Source: Halobacillus shinanisalinarum
GTDB taxonomy: Bacteria; Bacillota; Bacilli; Bacillales; Halobacillaceae
Length of the DNA stretch: 64,000 bases
Direction of reading: 5' to 3'
Assembly: GCF_022919835.1 (NCBI RefSeq)
Contig: NZ_CP095074.1
Span: 2,814,001 to 2,878,000 of the forward strand
The notes under the pieces are model-generated. The model saw nothing but the letters and a program-made list of their open reading frames with translations, was not told the DNA's origin and searched no databases. Positions 53,435 to 62,280 of this stretch are shown piece after piece (positions within the stretch are counted from its first letter, which is position 1; each line of letters opens with the position of its first letter). The translations under genes were made by a program, and so were the position numbers.

Positions 53435-54619
53435 ATGTCCGAAACTATTGAATTTACAAATATAATGATTATAACGGAAACCAAATCCATTGAATCTGGT
53501 TGTTTACAGGTGAAAAATGGAAAGATCATTGCTATATCCGATCACCCCATTGGAGGAGCTGATTCAGTTATTGATGGGAAAGGCGAAAGCTGGACGCTCG
53601 TTCCAGGTTTTATTGATGTCCATATCCATGGGGCGGATGGGTATGATGTGATGGACGCAAGTAACGAGGCGCTTGCAGGCATGGCGGATCGTTTACCTGA
53701 AGAAGGCACAACGAGTTTTTTGGCCACAACGATGACACAATCAAAACAAAATATCTCCCGTGCAGTAAGAACAGTCGGGGAATATATGAAACAACAAAAA
53801 GCGGCAGGGCAAGCTGAAATTCTTGGTGTTCACTTAGAGGGACCATTTATTTCACAAGAAAAAGCGGGTGCCCAGCCATTAGAACACATTGTTCCCTCTT
53901 CTATTGAGCAGTTTGCACAATGGCATGAAGAGAGTGGCGATAACATCAGGCTTGTAACATTAGCTCCTGAATCCCAAGGCGGGATAGATTTGATTAAATA
54001 TTTAAGTGCGAAAGGAATTGTTGCGTCCATTGGGCACAGCCAAGCTACCTTTGACCAAGTAACCGAGGCTGTACAAGCAGGAGCAAGGCATGTCACTCAT
54101 TTGTACAATCAAATGAGCGGATTGCATCATCGTGAACCAGGGATCGTTGGCGCAGCTTTTTTAAATGAAAAATTAATGGTGGAAATGATTGTTGATCACG
54201 TTCACGCACGACCAGAAGCGGTGCAACTTGCCTATCACCATACTAAGGCTGATCGAACGATTTTGATTACAGATGCGATGAGAGCGAAGTGTCTCCCCGA
54301 GGGTACGTATGATCTTGGCGGGCAGAATGTGAACGTGGAAGGAAATGAAGCTCGTTTACCTGATGGTACATTAGCAGGGAGTATTTTGACATTGGAACAG
54401 GCTGTATCCAATATGAAGCAAAATAATGACATAAGCATGGAAGAACTGGTCCGTATGACTTCAACGAACGCCGCCAACCAATTAGGGATCGGGCACCGAA
54501 AAGGAATCATTGCTGAAGGAAAAGATGCCGATTTAGTTATATTAGATGAAAATCTTAGTGTAGTGATGACAGTCTGCCGTGGGGTAGTAACACATGATCA
54601 CAGGAGGGATACAACATGA
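53435..54619 (+). CDS. nagA: N-acetylglucosamine-6-phosphate deacetylase
   Basis: 394 residues of the amidohydrolase superfamily. Metal ligands: HIHGADG, HLEGPF, GHS (SIGHSQAT), THLYNQM and the late ITDAMRA. It removes the acetyl group from GlcNAc-6-P to give glucosamine-6-P. AAAGGAG precedes the ATG. Its stop overlaps the nagB start by four bases (ATGA). Confidence 0.95.
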   Translation: MSETIEFTNIMIITETKSIESGCLQVKNGKIIAISDHPIGGADSVIDGKGESWTLVPGFIDVHIHGADGYDVMDASNEALAGMADRLPEEGTTSFLATTMTQSKQNISRAVRTVGEYMKQQKAAGQAEILGVHLEGPFISQEKAGAQPLEHIVPSSIEQFAQWHEESGDNIRLVTLAPESQGGIDLIKYLSAKGIVASIGHSQATFDQVTEAVQAGARHVTHLYNQMSGLHHREPGIVGAAFLNEKLMVEMIVDHVHARPEAVQLAYHHTKADRTILITDAMRAKCLPEGTYDLGGQNVNVEGNEARLPDGTLAGSILTLEQAVSNMKQNNDISMEELVRMTSTNAANQLGIGHRKGIIAEGKDADLVILDENLSVVMTVCRGVVTHDHRRDTT

Positions 54620-55341
54620 AGGTCATCGTAACGAAAGATTATAATGACTTAAGTAAGAAAGCTTGTGAATATATTGAAAGTCAAGTGAACAGAAAGCCGG
54701 ATTCTGTACTTGGTTTAGCAACAGGAGGGACGCCCCTCGGTACGTATAGGGAATTAATTGAAGGGTATAGAAGCAGGTCTGTTAATTATCATCAAGCCTA
54801 CTCGCTTAATTTGGATGAATATGTTGGATTGGACAAATCGCATCCTCAAAGCTATCATTTCTTTATGAGTAACCATTTATTCGATTCGATTAATATCGAT
54901 CCTGATCATACGTTTATTCCTAATGGTAAAACGAATGATCTTGTGCATGAGTGTGAGCGCTATGAACGGTTAATTGAAGAAATAGGACCGCCTGATTTAC
55001 AGTTGCTTGGGATCGGTCAAAATGGACATATCGGCTTTAATGAACCCGGTACTCCTTTTGGTCGTGAAACACACCTCATAGATTTAGCTGAATCAACAAG
55101 AAAAGCTAATGCCAGGTTTTTTCCTTCGATTGATGATGTCCCTAAACAAGCGATCACGATGGGGATCAAGTCCATTTTAAAAAGTAAGAAGATCGTACTG
55201 TTAGCTTCAGGAGAAGAAAAGGCTGAAGCCATAAAGTGCTTGCTGGAAGATGAACCGAATGAGGGGTTTCCGGCTTCTGCATTAAAAGATCATGATGATG
55301 TGACGTTAATTGTTGATGAACAAGCTTATAAGGATGCTTGA
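54616..55341 (+). CDS. nagB: Glucosamine-6-phosphate deaminase
   Basis: 241 residues. LGLATGGTPLGTYRELI, NLDEYVGLDKSHPQSYHFFM and LLGIGQNGHIGFNEPGT are the NagB phosphate-binding, catalytic (Asp, His) and lid segments. It converts glucosamine-6-P to fructose-6-P and ammonia. Coupled to nagA by a 4-base overlap; about 240 residues is the usual length in Gram-positives. Confidence 0.95.
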   Translation: MKVIVTKDYNDLSKKACEYIESQVNRKPDSVLGLATGGTPLGTYRELIEGYRSRSVNYHQAYSLNLDEYVGLDKSHPQSYHFFMSNHLFDSINIDPDHTFIPNGKTNDLVHECERYERLIEEIGPPDLQLLGIGQNGHIGFNEPGTPFGRETHLIDLAESTRKANARFFPSIDDVPKQAITMGIKSILKSKKIVLLASGEEKAEAIKCLLEDEPNEGFPASALKDHDDVTLIVDEQAYKDA

Positions 55342-55363
55342 GCTTTGAGAGGAGACATTTTTT

Positions 55364-56089
55364 ATGATAGATAAACAGTCACCACTCCCGATTTATTATC
55401 AAATTGAAGAAGATATTAAACAGCGAATAGCCGATGATGAATATCGTCCAGGAGACATGATTTCATCTGAACGAGAGCTGTCTGAAACCTATGAAGTGAG
55501 CCGAATGACAGTGAGACAAGCAATTACAAATATGGTGAACGAAGGTGTTTTGTTTAGGGAAAAAGGGAGAGGGACGTTTGTTGCAGATAAAAAAATTGAA
55601 CAGCCTCTCCAAGGGATGACAAGCTTCACTGAAGATATGAAGTCAAGAGGGATGGACGCGAGCAGCAAATTGTTGATTTTTGAACAGATAACGGCTCCCT
55701 TTGATATTGCCCGCAAATTACAAATTGATGAACAAGCAGATGTATATAAAATACAAAGGATTCGCTATGCTGATCAGAAACCGATGGCGGTTGAAACGAC
55801 CTTTATTCCCGTTGCTATGCTTCCCGGGCTAAGTGAACGTGTTGTTCAAGGGTCGCTCTATGATTATATTGAAAAGACGAAGAAACTGCAGATTGGGAAG
55901 GCGAGTCAAATGATTGAAGCAACAACTGCTGATCAGAATCAGTCTTCCTTGCTAGAAGTACCTCCTTTGTCTGCCATTTTGTATATTGAACGAAACAGTT
56001 TCTTAACAGATGGAACACCTTTTGAAGTTGTTAAATCATCCTATCGAGCCGACCGTTACAAATTTATTAGTGATATTTATCGTGCTTAA
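55364..56089 (+). CDS. nagR: GntR/HutC-family repressor of the nag genes
   Basis: 241 residues. Winged helix DNA-binding domain (PIYYQIEEDIKQRI … GDMISSERELSETYEVSRMTVRQAITNMVNEG), then the UTRA effector domain (YKIQRIRYADQKPMAVETTFIP … LYIERNSFLTDGTPFEVVKSSYRADRYKF). Corresponds to B. subtilis NagR (YvoA), which binds GlcNAc-6-P or GlcN-6-P. It should act at the operator at 51363-51378. It starts 22 nt after nagB with GAGAGGAG. Confidence 0.92.
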   Translation: MIDKQSPLPIYYQIEEDIKQRIADDEYRPGDMISSERELSETYEVSRMTVRQAITNMVNEGVLFREKGRGTFVADKKIEQPLQGMTSFTEDMKSRGMDASSKLLIFEQITAPFDIARKLQIDEQADVYKIQRIRYADQKPMAVETTFIPVAMLPGLSERVVQGSLYDYIEKTKKLQIGKASQMIEATTADQNQSSLLEVPPLSAILYIERNSFLTDGTPFEVVKSSYRADRYKFISDIYRA

Positions 56090-56101
56090 GGAGAGGATTT
56101 C

Positions 56102-56824
56102 GTGGACTATTTATCGAAGGTGGCTGAACAACTCAAGAGCCTCCAAGCATCGACAAGTGGACAGCTTACGTCTATTGGCGGGTTGATTGCTGAACAGCTT
56201 AGACAAGGAGGGATTATCCACCTGTTTGGTTGTGGACATTCCAGCTTGCTTGCCCAGGAGCCTTTCTACAGGGCTGGTGGGCTGGTGCCTGTTCGACCGA
56301 TCACAATTGAGCCTCTTATGCTTCATCAAGGGGCTGTTCAGTCAAGTATAAAGGAGAAAACAGTTGATTTCGTAAATGACTATTTGCTTGAAGAGGATAT
56401 CCGGGAAGGTGATGTATTGATTGTTATATCGACTTCAGGTCGTAATCCTGCCCCTATTGATGTTGCTTTATTTGGTCAAAAAAAAGGGGCTTACGTGATC
56501 GGCTTGATGTCAAAAAAGTATGCCTCGTCACAACCATCCAGACATCCTTCAGGGAAGAGATTAGAGCAAGTAGTTGATGTGGTTATCGATACTCAAGTGT
56601 CTGTTGGGGATTCAATGATAGAAAAAGAGGGCATTGCTCAGGCATTTGCACCTGCTTCATCTGTGATTGGGACAGCCCTCATTCAGGCTTTATTTGCAAA
56701 AACCATTGTATGCTTCAAAGAGTTAGGGGAAGCCCCGCCGATTTTCTTGAGTGGTAACATAGACGGTGTCGAACAGCACAACCAATCACTCGTTGAAAAA
56801 TACAAAGACAGGATTAAATTCTAA
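56102..56824 (+). CDS. SIS-domain sugar-phosphate protein (UPF0309)
   Basis: 240 residues beginning with GTG after AAGGAGAGG. SIS fold: IIHLFGCGHSSLLAQEPFYRAGG, VLIVISTSGRNPAPIDVALFGQ and an AFAPASSVIGTALIQALF helix. SIS proteins bind phosphosugars as isomerases, etherases or regulators. Being last in the nag operon, it probably acts on an amino-sugar phosphate; the exact reaction is unknown. It ends before palindrome copy F and a strong hairpin. Confidence 0.8.
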   Translation: MDYLSKVAEQLKSLQASTSGQLTSIGGLIAEQLRQGGIIHLFGCGHSSLLAQEPFYRAGGLVPVRPITIEPLMLHQGAVQSSIKEKTVDFVNDYLLEEDIREGDVLIVISTSGRNPAPIDVALFGQKKGAYVIGLMSKKYASSQPSRHPSGKRLEQVVDVVIDTQVSVGDSMIEKEGIAQAFAPASSVIGTALIQALFAKTIVCFKELGEAPPIFLSGNIDGVEQHNQSLVEKYKDRIKF

Positions 56825-56839
56825 CACTAATTTCCTTTT

Positions 56840-56886
56840 TATGTATGATCTGAGGTGGATTTTACTTCCAGCTCAGGTCATACATA
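56840..56886. repeat. Variant palindrome, copy F (arms in reverse order)
   Basis: TATGTATGATCTGAGGTGGA pairs with TCCAGCTCAGGTCATACATA around a 7-base loop. Here the GAGGTGG halves face inward, opposite to copies A-E, and the sequence has diverged. Confidence 0.7.
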
Positions 56887-56893
56887 AATTTCC

Positions 56894-56937
56894 AAAAGCC
56901 ACCCCCAGGTCTATGCATAGACCTGGGGGTGGCTTTT
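56894..56937. terminator. Bidirectional terminator between the nag operon and the AraC gene
   Basis: AAAAGCCACCCCCAGGTCTA and its full complement form a 20-bp stem with a TGCA loop and flanking A/T tracts. Confidence 0.9.
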
Positions 56938-56938
56938 G

Positions 56939-57763
56939 TTAGAATTTGATTTCTCTAGCAGCAGTTTTGATATACTCTCTTGGTGTACAATGATTAAATT
57001 TTTTAAAGGCGCGATTAAAAGTACTGAGGGATTGATAGCCGATGTCAAAAGCTGTTTGCGTAATGCTTTGACCACTTAACAAATATACTTTAGCTTTTTC
57101 TAATCGAACCAAGTGTAAGTAATCAATGGGGGATTGCCCAGTTTCCTTCGAGAAGCAGCGATGAAGGTGGTATTTGCTAACATTTAATCCTAAAGCCATT
57201 TGTTCAAGAGTGAGTGGTTTATCGTAATAGGCTTGAATGTAATCCAGTACTCCTTTCACCATCTCTCCCTGAATGTTTGGTATAGCCTTCTCCCTCCAGC
57301 GTTCTGAATGATTTCCGGAGGTGTAATCAAGAAAAGTATGAGCAAACTGCTCTTCTAAATTAATGGCGGCTGTGACACCATCTTGAGCAGCTATTTGATA
57401 CATCTTTTTAACTTCTTGTAGCAATCCACTTGAAGTAGGCTGCTTTGTATAAAAGGCGATATCATCAATGATAAGACCAGTTTCTCTCTCATAAGCCCTT
57501 CGCAAAATCTCCTCACTGACACTAATTAATAGAATTTCCTTTCGAAGGTTGGTGGCCTCATGCTGGTGAGAATCTAATGGCGGAACTAATAACCCCTCAT
57601 GTCCAGCAAGCAACAGAGGTTTCTCGTTGTGATGTGTTAAAAGATCCCCGTTGAGAGGAACGCTTAACTGAAAGTGATCGTGTGTATGTACTTCGTCTGC
57701 CTCTCCATTCTGTAAGTCAAAATGAATAAACCCCGTATGGACCAAATCAAGTCTCATTTCCAT
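56939..57763 (-). CDS. AraC-family transcriptional regulator
   Basis: 274 residues. An N-terminal cupin-like sensor part (HTHDHFQLSVPLNGDLLTHH … LLVPPLDSHQHEAT) and a C-terminal double helix-turn-helix (LEQMALGLNVSKYHLHRCFSKETGQSPIDYLHLVRLEKAKVYLLSG … QTAFDIGYQSLSTFNRAFKKFNHCTPREY). ATG 57763 fits the AAGGTGG site. It is divergent from the MFS gene (57879) across 115 bases, and most likely controls it. Confidence 0.85.
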   Translation of the reverse strand: MEMRLDLVHTGFIHFDLQNGEADEVHTHDHFQLSVPLNGDLLTHHNEKPLLLAGHEGLLVPPLDSHQHEATNLRKEILLISVSEEILRRAYERETGLIIDDIAFYTKQPTSSGLLQEVKKMYQIAAQDGVTAAINLEEQFAHTFLDYTSGNHSERWREKAIPNIQGEMVKGVLDYIQAYYDKPLTLEQMALGLNVSKYHLHRCFSKETGQSPIDYLHLVRLEKAKVYLLSGQSITQTAFDIGYQSLSTFNRAFKKFNHCTPREYIKTAAREIKF

Positions 57764-57878
57764 GTTCGTCACCACCTTAGCAAGATTCGCCTATAAAAGG
57801 AGCAAGAATTGAAAAGTATATCCGGCCCCAATTTATTATGATCAATCTATTCTAAAAAATGGGGGAGTCGTTCATGCC

Positions 57879-59057
57879 ATGCTTCGTTACTTGAAAAATG
57901 TTCAACCCATTGTTTGGATTCAAACAGTTGGTCATGCCATTATAGCATTAATATCGGTGATTCTGCTGCCATTTTTAACGTTACATATGTATAACGAATT
58001 TGATGGTAATCTCGTTCTTACTACACTAATTATTGGTGTGCAGCCACTGAGTGAGATTCTGCTTACAGTTACACTCGGGAAATGGGCAGATTCGCTGGGG
58101 AGGCGTCCTATTATTCTCACTTCACTCAGCTTGCAATTCATTGCCGTTGCGGGTTTTGCATTTGCAGAAACAGTATGGATGTTTGCTGTCCTTGGTGTAC
58201 TAAACGCCTTCGGACGATTCATTTATATTCCGGTGTCACGAGCACAAATTGCAGATTTGGTTCATTTGGAAAAACAAGCTGAAACGTTTGCGATATTAGG
58301 AATGGCCGAGAGCTTGGGTTCCTTATTGGCCCCGGCTCTTGGGGCGTTGTTCTTCCAAGTATCGAGGAGCTACTTGTTCCTGTTTGCGGCGGGGCTCTTG
58401 TTTCTATACTTATTGCTATGTATAAAATATCTTCCAGAGTCAAATGGTGAGGGTAGACAACGGACCCTAGATACAGAGACTATTGATTTTGATGAAAAAA
58501 GGAACAGTCTTCTATTAATGTTGATGATGGGAAGTGCTCTGCCGATCAGTTTTTTTCATTCACAAATGGAAACCAATTGGCCGATCTACTTAGAAGCATA
58601 TTTTGTCAACTACCTTATGATCTTTGCCTTGCTTGAAACAGTGGGGCGTGTGGTTTATCTGTTTCTGGAAGTGGTGGTCGTAAATCGAACAAGCAAATTT
58701 AGGATCGAGAAAGTAGTCGTTTCAGGCTATATCTTATATGCCATGGCCGCACTCATTTTCGGATTAGCACACCACATTATTGCGCTGGTTGTAGCACAGA
58801 TCCTTTTATGTCTAGCATCAATGATTAGCTTAAACCACTTACAAGGAACGATTAGCAAACTGGCTCCGGTTAACGGGAGAGCGAGATATTTTGCGATATT
58901 CGGCACTCACTGGGATATTTCACGATCAATTGGACCGTTTATTGGTGGGTGGCTGCTCTCTCAAATGGGAGGTGGCGGGCTATTTTTGACTGTCATGACC
59001 TTAATATTAGCAGGAGGATGGAGTCAGTATAGGGCATTACTAAAAATACAATTGTAG
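57879..59057 (+). CDS. MFS transporter
   Basis: 392 residues, twelve membrane helices. GKWADSLGRRPIILTSL is the loop 2-3 motif (GxLaDrxGRrxxl), and FGRFIYIPVSRAQIADLV and GMAESLGSLLAPALGALFF are further MFS features of the drug-exporter type. GGGGGA precedes the ATG by about 14 bases. Divergent from the AraC regulator. Substrate unknown; a sugar or drug efflux role is possible. Confidence 0.8.
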   Translation: MLRYLKNVQPIVWIQTVGHAIIALISVILLPFLTLHMYNEFDGNLVLTTLIIGVQPLSEILLTVTLGKWADSLGRRPIILTSLSLQFIAVAGFAFAETVWMFAVLGVLNAFGRFIYIPVSRAQIADLVHLEKQAETFAILGMAESLGSLLAPALGALFFQVSRSYLFLFAAGLLFLYLLLCIKYLPESNGEGRQRTLDTETIDFDEKRNSLLLMLMMGSALPISFFHSQMETNWPIYLEAYFVNYLMIFALLETVGRVVYLFLEVVVVNRTSKFRIEKVVVSGYILYAMAALIFGLAHHIIALVVAQILLCLASMISLNHLQGTISKLAPVNGRARYFAIFGTHWDISRSIGPFIGGWLLSQMGGGGLFLTVMTLILAGGWSQYRALLKIQL

Positions 59058-59115
59058 GAAAGTTTTGTATAATAGAGGGGTCTTACATATTTTAAAAAGA
59101 GCAGGAGGAAGGTTG

Positions 59116-59322
59116 ATGTATTCAAATGCAGTGATGAAAAGAATTCGCTCAGCTTTAGGTAGAGAAGCTTCACCAGCTACAGATAGTTACATTGCATCTT
59201 TAACAAAGGTGGAAGCCATGGATTTATATCTTCAAGACTATGGTGAAGAAATTTCCCCGTCTGAAATTAGAAGAGTAATTCTTGAGATATTTAGGATTAA
59301 TTTAGAGGGATATCTGGTTTAG
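59116..59322 (+). CDS. Small helical protein, 68 aa
   Basis: Starts MYSNAVMKRIRSALGREAS after a strong GGAGGAAGG site. Predicted helical, soluble, with SPSEIRRVILEIFRINLEGYLV at the end. No family recognised. A second small gene follows within 20 bases, so they may form a unit. Confidence 0.55.
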   Translation: MYSNAVMKRIRSALGREASPATDSYIASLTKVEAMDLYLQDYGEEISPSEIRRVILEIFRINLEGYLV

Positions 59323-59339
59323 AAAGAGATAGAATTTCG

Positions 59340-59642
59340 TTGTATTCTAAAGGCCAATGGATGACTCAACAGCCCACTGATTTATTTGTTGTTTCCACTG
59401 GGCCTGAGGATATTGATGTGAAAATATATCCTAGCGAGTATTTTATAAGGAAAACTGGCTTAACAGCAATTCCATACGAGCTTGAGAAAAAGTTAAAGTC
59501 GTTAGGATATCAAGAGGATCAGAAACAGAAGGGCGCCCTCTACTATTATAATCCAACTCACACCGCTGTAACTAATTCATTCAAAAAACAAACCATGGGC
59601 GCCATAGCAGAAACCGTCCAGAAAAACTATCACAATCTATAA
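59340..59642 (+). CDS. Small protein, about 93-100 aa, unknown
   Basis: Probable TTG start at 59340 or ATG at 59361. DLFVVSTGPEDIDVKIYPSEYFIRKTGLTAIPYELEKKLKSLGYQ suggests a mixed alpha/beta soluble fold. The end reads YYYNPTHTAVTNSFKKQTMG. No family recognised. It precedes palindrome copy G. Confidence 0.55.
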   Translation: MYSKGQWMTQQPTDLFVVSTGPEDIDVKIYPSEYFIRKTGLTAIPYELEKKLKSLGYQEDQKQKGALYYYNPTHTAVTNSFKKQTMGAIAETVQKNYHNL

Positions 59643-59653
59643 CTCCCATTTCA

Positions 59654-59696
59654 TGGATGACCTGAGGTGGATTTTATTTCCACCTCAGGTCATCCA
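59654..59696. repeat. Palindrome copy G (arms in reverse order)
   Basis: TGGATGACCTGAGGTGGA pairs perfectly with TCCACCTCAGGTCATCCA around TTTTATT. The units are the same 18-mers as in copies A-E but in swapped order. Between convergent genes. Confidence 0.85.
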
Positions 59697-59708
59697 GATA
59701 ATCCCAAA

Positions 59709-59743
59709 TTAAACAGCACCTCTCGTTTAGAGGTGCTGTTTAA
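59709..59743. terminator. Bidirectional terminator
   Basis: TTAAACAGCACCTCT pairs with AGAGGTGCTGTTTAA around a 5-base loop; overlaps the stop of the minus-strand hydrolase gene. Confidence 0.85.
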
Positions 59744-60609
59744 TGGCCGTGGTTGCTTTGGATGTTCCAGAGGAATTGTGCTATCGCTTGGTCTACTTCG
59801 GCAAATTCATGTAAACCGGAGTGAGTCGCGGCTTCATTGAAGAAGGTTCTTTCCTGATAATTTACAGGTGGGATAATATGGCTAAGCCCCAGTGCGCTTT
59901 GCTTGGAAACGAGACCATCCCATTGTTTGGTGGGAGCAGCTTCTTGATTAATCACGCCTGCAATAGCTAACACACCCACCTTTGGGCTGATTTTTCCCTT
60001 ATTCTCAATCATGGATGTTAACGCATTAGCATCTACTTTTAAATCGACCGTGGCTGCCCCGGTATTTGTAGCAAAATAAGTTTCTTGCTCAATTCCTAGA
60101 AATGGACTGCCGATGGTGACTAGTTTATTCACTGTAGGAAAACTTCCACGTTGGTTATTTAATAAGAAGCTTGTTGAAGCAAGACCTCCCATAGAGTGGC
60201 CGACAAGATTAACCTGGTTGATCCCATAGTCCTCTTTTAACGTCCACATTACCTTCTGCAACCAATATGTTTGAGATTTTATACTTGCGCGGTCATTTTC
60301 AAAAAGAACTTGAATAAACGGATTCATCGTGTAGGGGATGCTTCCACGAACTTGTACATTGCCCGAGGAAGATACGTGTACGACCATCTGCTTAGTTCCC
60401 CAATTGTTTTCTTCAAACCGTTCAAGCAAGGTATTGAATGTACCAGGGCCACCTTTAAATCCGTGGATAAAAACGGTCGGTGTCATCTGGGTGGTATCCT
60501 CAGAACGCGTAGGTGTTGAGTTAAGAAAAAAGAGGGAACTACCTAGCAGAAAGAATAAGATGGGGATAAAAATATATTTTTTTTGACGGTAGAAAAAAGG
60601 ATTGAGCAT
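59740..60609 (-). CDS. Membrane-anchored/secreted DUF915 alpha/beta hydrolase
   Basis: 289 residues. N-terminal hydrophobic segment (about 12-29) acts as signal or anchor. PTVFIHGFKGGPGTFN, nucleophile elbow VGHSMGGLAST and a late His (THSGLHEFAEVD) match the DUF915 group of lipase-like hydrolases found in Firmicutes. Acts outside the cell; substrate unknown. The start follows AGGAGGC. Confidence 0.8.
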   Translation of the reverse strand: MLNPFFYRQKKYIFIPILFFLLGSSLFFLNSTPTRSEDTTQMTPTVFIHGFKGGPGTFNTLLERFEENNWGTKQMVVHVSSSGNVQVRGSIPYTMNPFIQVLFENDRASIKSQTYWLQKVMWTLKEDYGINQVNLVGHSMGGLASTSFLLNNQRGSFPTVNKLVTIGSPFLGIEQETYFATNTGAATVDLKVDANALTSMIENKGKISPKVGVLAIAGVINQEAAPTKQWDGLVSKQSALGLSHIIPPVNYQERTFFNEAATHSGLHEFAEVDQAIAQFLWNIQSNHGH

Positions 60610-60704
60610 AACTTGCCTCCTGATTGTGTTCTCTCTTCAGTTTAACATATTTTCATAATTAATATTACATTTACATTACAAATGTTACAAAATTAATATG
60701 AACA

Positions 60705-60739
60705 AAGAATCAGTTCCTTTTAAAGGAACTGATTCTTAT
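60705..60739 (-). terminator. Terminator of the BI-1 gene
   Basis: AAGAATCAGTTCCTTT pairs with AAAGGAACTGATTCTT with a tiny loop, at the stop codon of the minus-strand gene. Confidence 0.8.
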
Positions 60740-61460
60740 TATCTTCTTAATTTCTGTAATAATCGCAGAATTTCGATATATAACCAAACGAGTGTAATCA
60801 TTAACCCGAAAGCTCCATACCATTCCATGTGCTTAGGAGCCCCTCTATCGACGCCTCTTTCAATAAAATCAAAATCAAGCACAAGGTTTAATGCCGCAAT
60901 CGCAACGATAATTAAACTAATTCCAATCCCGATCGGGCCACTTGAGTGAAGGTAAGGGACGCTCGCCTGGAAAAATATATTTAAAACAAAATTAACGATG
61001 TAGACGAGGAATATACCAAGTGTGGCCGAGATGACCATTAATCTAAAGTTCTTCGTTACCTTGATCACCCTCGTAGCATAAAGAAAGAGCAATGCGCCCA
61101 TAACAGCAAAGGTGAGTGAAGCTGCCTGAATGACAACGCCTGGATAATTAGCTTCAGCAAAGGAAGAAATACCTCCAATAAAAAAACCCTCAAGTGTCGC
61201 ATAAATAGGTGCAGTAACGGGGCTGCTTTTGGGATGAAGATCGTGATTAAGGCAAAAATTAACCCTCCGATTGCTCCAATGATCATCATGAGATTGACAT
61301 TTACCCCTTGTGAAAATTGGTACCATGTGTAAAGTGCTGAGCCTAGTAGGAAAAGAAACAGAAAGAAGGTTTTGGCAACTGTTCCCCCAAGGGACATCGT
61401 GGCGCCAGTATTAGATCTTTGAAAAGCCTTATCTTTTAAAACGGGATTTCCACTTCGCAT
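60739..61460 (-). pseudogene. Bax inhibitor-1 family membrane protein (YetJ-like), split by a frameshift
   Basis: The rejoined protein has about 240 residues and seven membrane helices. The N-terminal frame (NTGATMSLGGTVAKTFFLF … IFIPKAAPLL) shifts near 61226-61233; one added base in the run (CCC/AAAA) gives IFIPKSSPVTAPIYATLEG and enters the second frame, which ends WLYIEILRLLQKLRR. PVTAPIYATLEGFFIGG is a hallmark of the bacterial YccA/YetJ-type BI-1 proteins, which act as pH-sensitive Ca2+ leak channels in the case of BsYetJ. AAAGGAG precedes the ATG. As drawn, both halves lack helices; a base-calling error is likely. Confidence 0.85.
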
Positions 61461-61618
61461 GATGCTGTCACTCCTTTTCTTAATTATATATGTTAGAAGG
61501 TGTAGAAAAAAGCAAAAGCAAACATACAGTTTGAATAGTAAATGCGTTTAGACATGTTTATCAATTCATTGGTACAGGAATACTACCTAAGAAGTTCCCA
61601 ATGGAAAGGAGAATACCA

Positions 61619-62044
61619 TTGAATCAACGAGAGCTTAAGGAAAAAATTTTTGACATAATGAAGCAGCATCGTGTAGGTACACTTGCTACAGTAAAAAATG
61701 GCAAACCACATTCAAGATTTATGACTTTTTCAAATGATGACGAATTTACTTTTTACACGCCAACGAATAAAGAAACACACAAAACAGAGGAAATTGAGTC
61801 TAATCCTAATGTTCATATCTTGATTGGATATGAAGGAGAGGGGTTTGGTGACGTATACCTCGAAGTGGAAGGTCAAGCAAAAATACGTGATGACCAAAAA
61901 ATGAAGGATTCGCTATGGAATAATCATATGGAGCGCTGGTTTTCAGGGAAAGATGACCCGGAATATATTGTACTTGAAATTTACCCGGAGAATATTCGGC
62001 TAATGAATAGTGATACTGATACGCCAGAAAGATTAGATTTATGA
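61619..62044 (+). CDS. Pyridoxamine 5'-phosphate oxidase-like flavin protein (general stress protein 26 type)
   Basis: 141 residues starting with TTG at 61619, six bases after AAAGGAGA. HRVGTLATVKNGKPHSRFMTF and the strand NVHILIGYEGEGFGDVYLEVEG are typical of the split-barrel FMN/F420-binding family; B. subtilis YdaG is the remembered relative. Likely binds FMN or similar and protects from stress; reaction unknown. Ends in a good hairpin. Confidence 0.8.
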   Translation: MNQRELKEKIFDIMKQHRVGTLATVKNGKPHSRFMTFSNDDEFTFYTPTNKETHKTEEIESNPNVHILIGYEGEGFGDVYLEVEGQAKIRDDQKMKDSLWNNHMERWFSGKDDPEYIVLEIYPENIRLMNSDTDTPERLDL

Positions 62045-62049
62045 ACGTG

Positions 62050-62084
62050 AAAGAGCTGCCGGCATAAAAGCTGGCAGCTCTTTT
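62050..62084 (+). terminator. Terminator of the YdaG-like gene
   Basis: AAAGAGCTGCC pairs with GGCAGCTCTTTT, followed by T-rich sequence. Confidence 0.85.
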
Positions 62085-62280
62085 AGTTGGAAAATGCCTT
62101 TTATCATCATTTGCTGTAGAAACGAGGGTCCTTTGAGCTGCTAACAGTGACGATCGTTAACTTGTCATTATGTTATGGGTCAATAACCCGTCACATAAAA
62201 AATTCAGTACACGTAAAATGCTGTATTCTTTCTTAAGCTTATTTAGCAAGTCATGCTACAATAAGCCTGACTTTTATATT

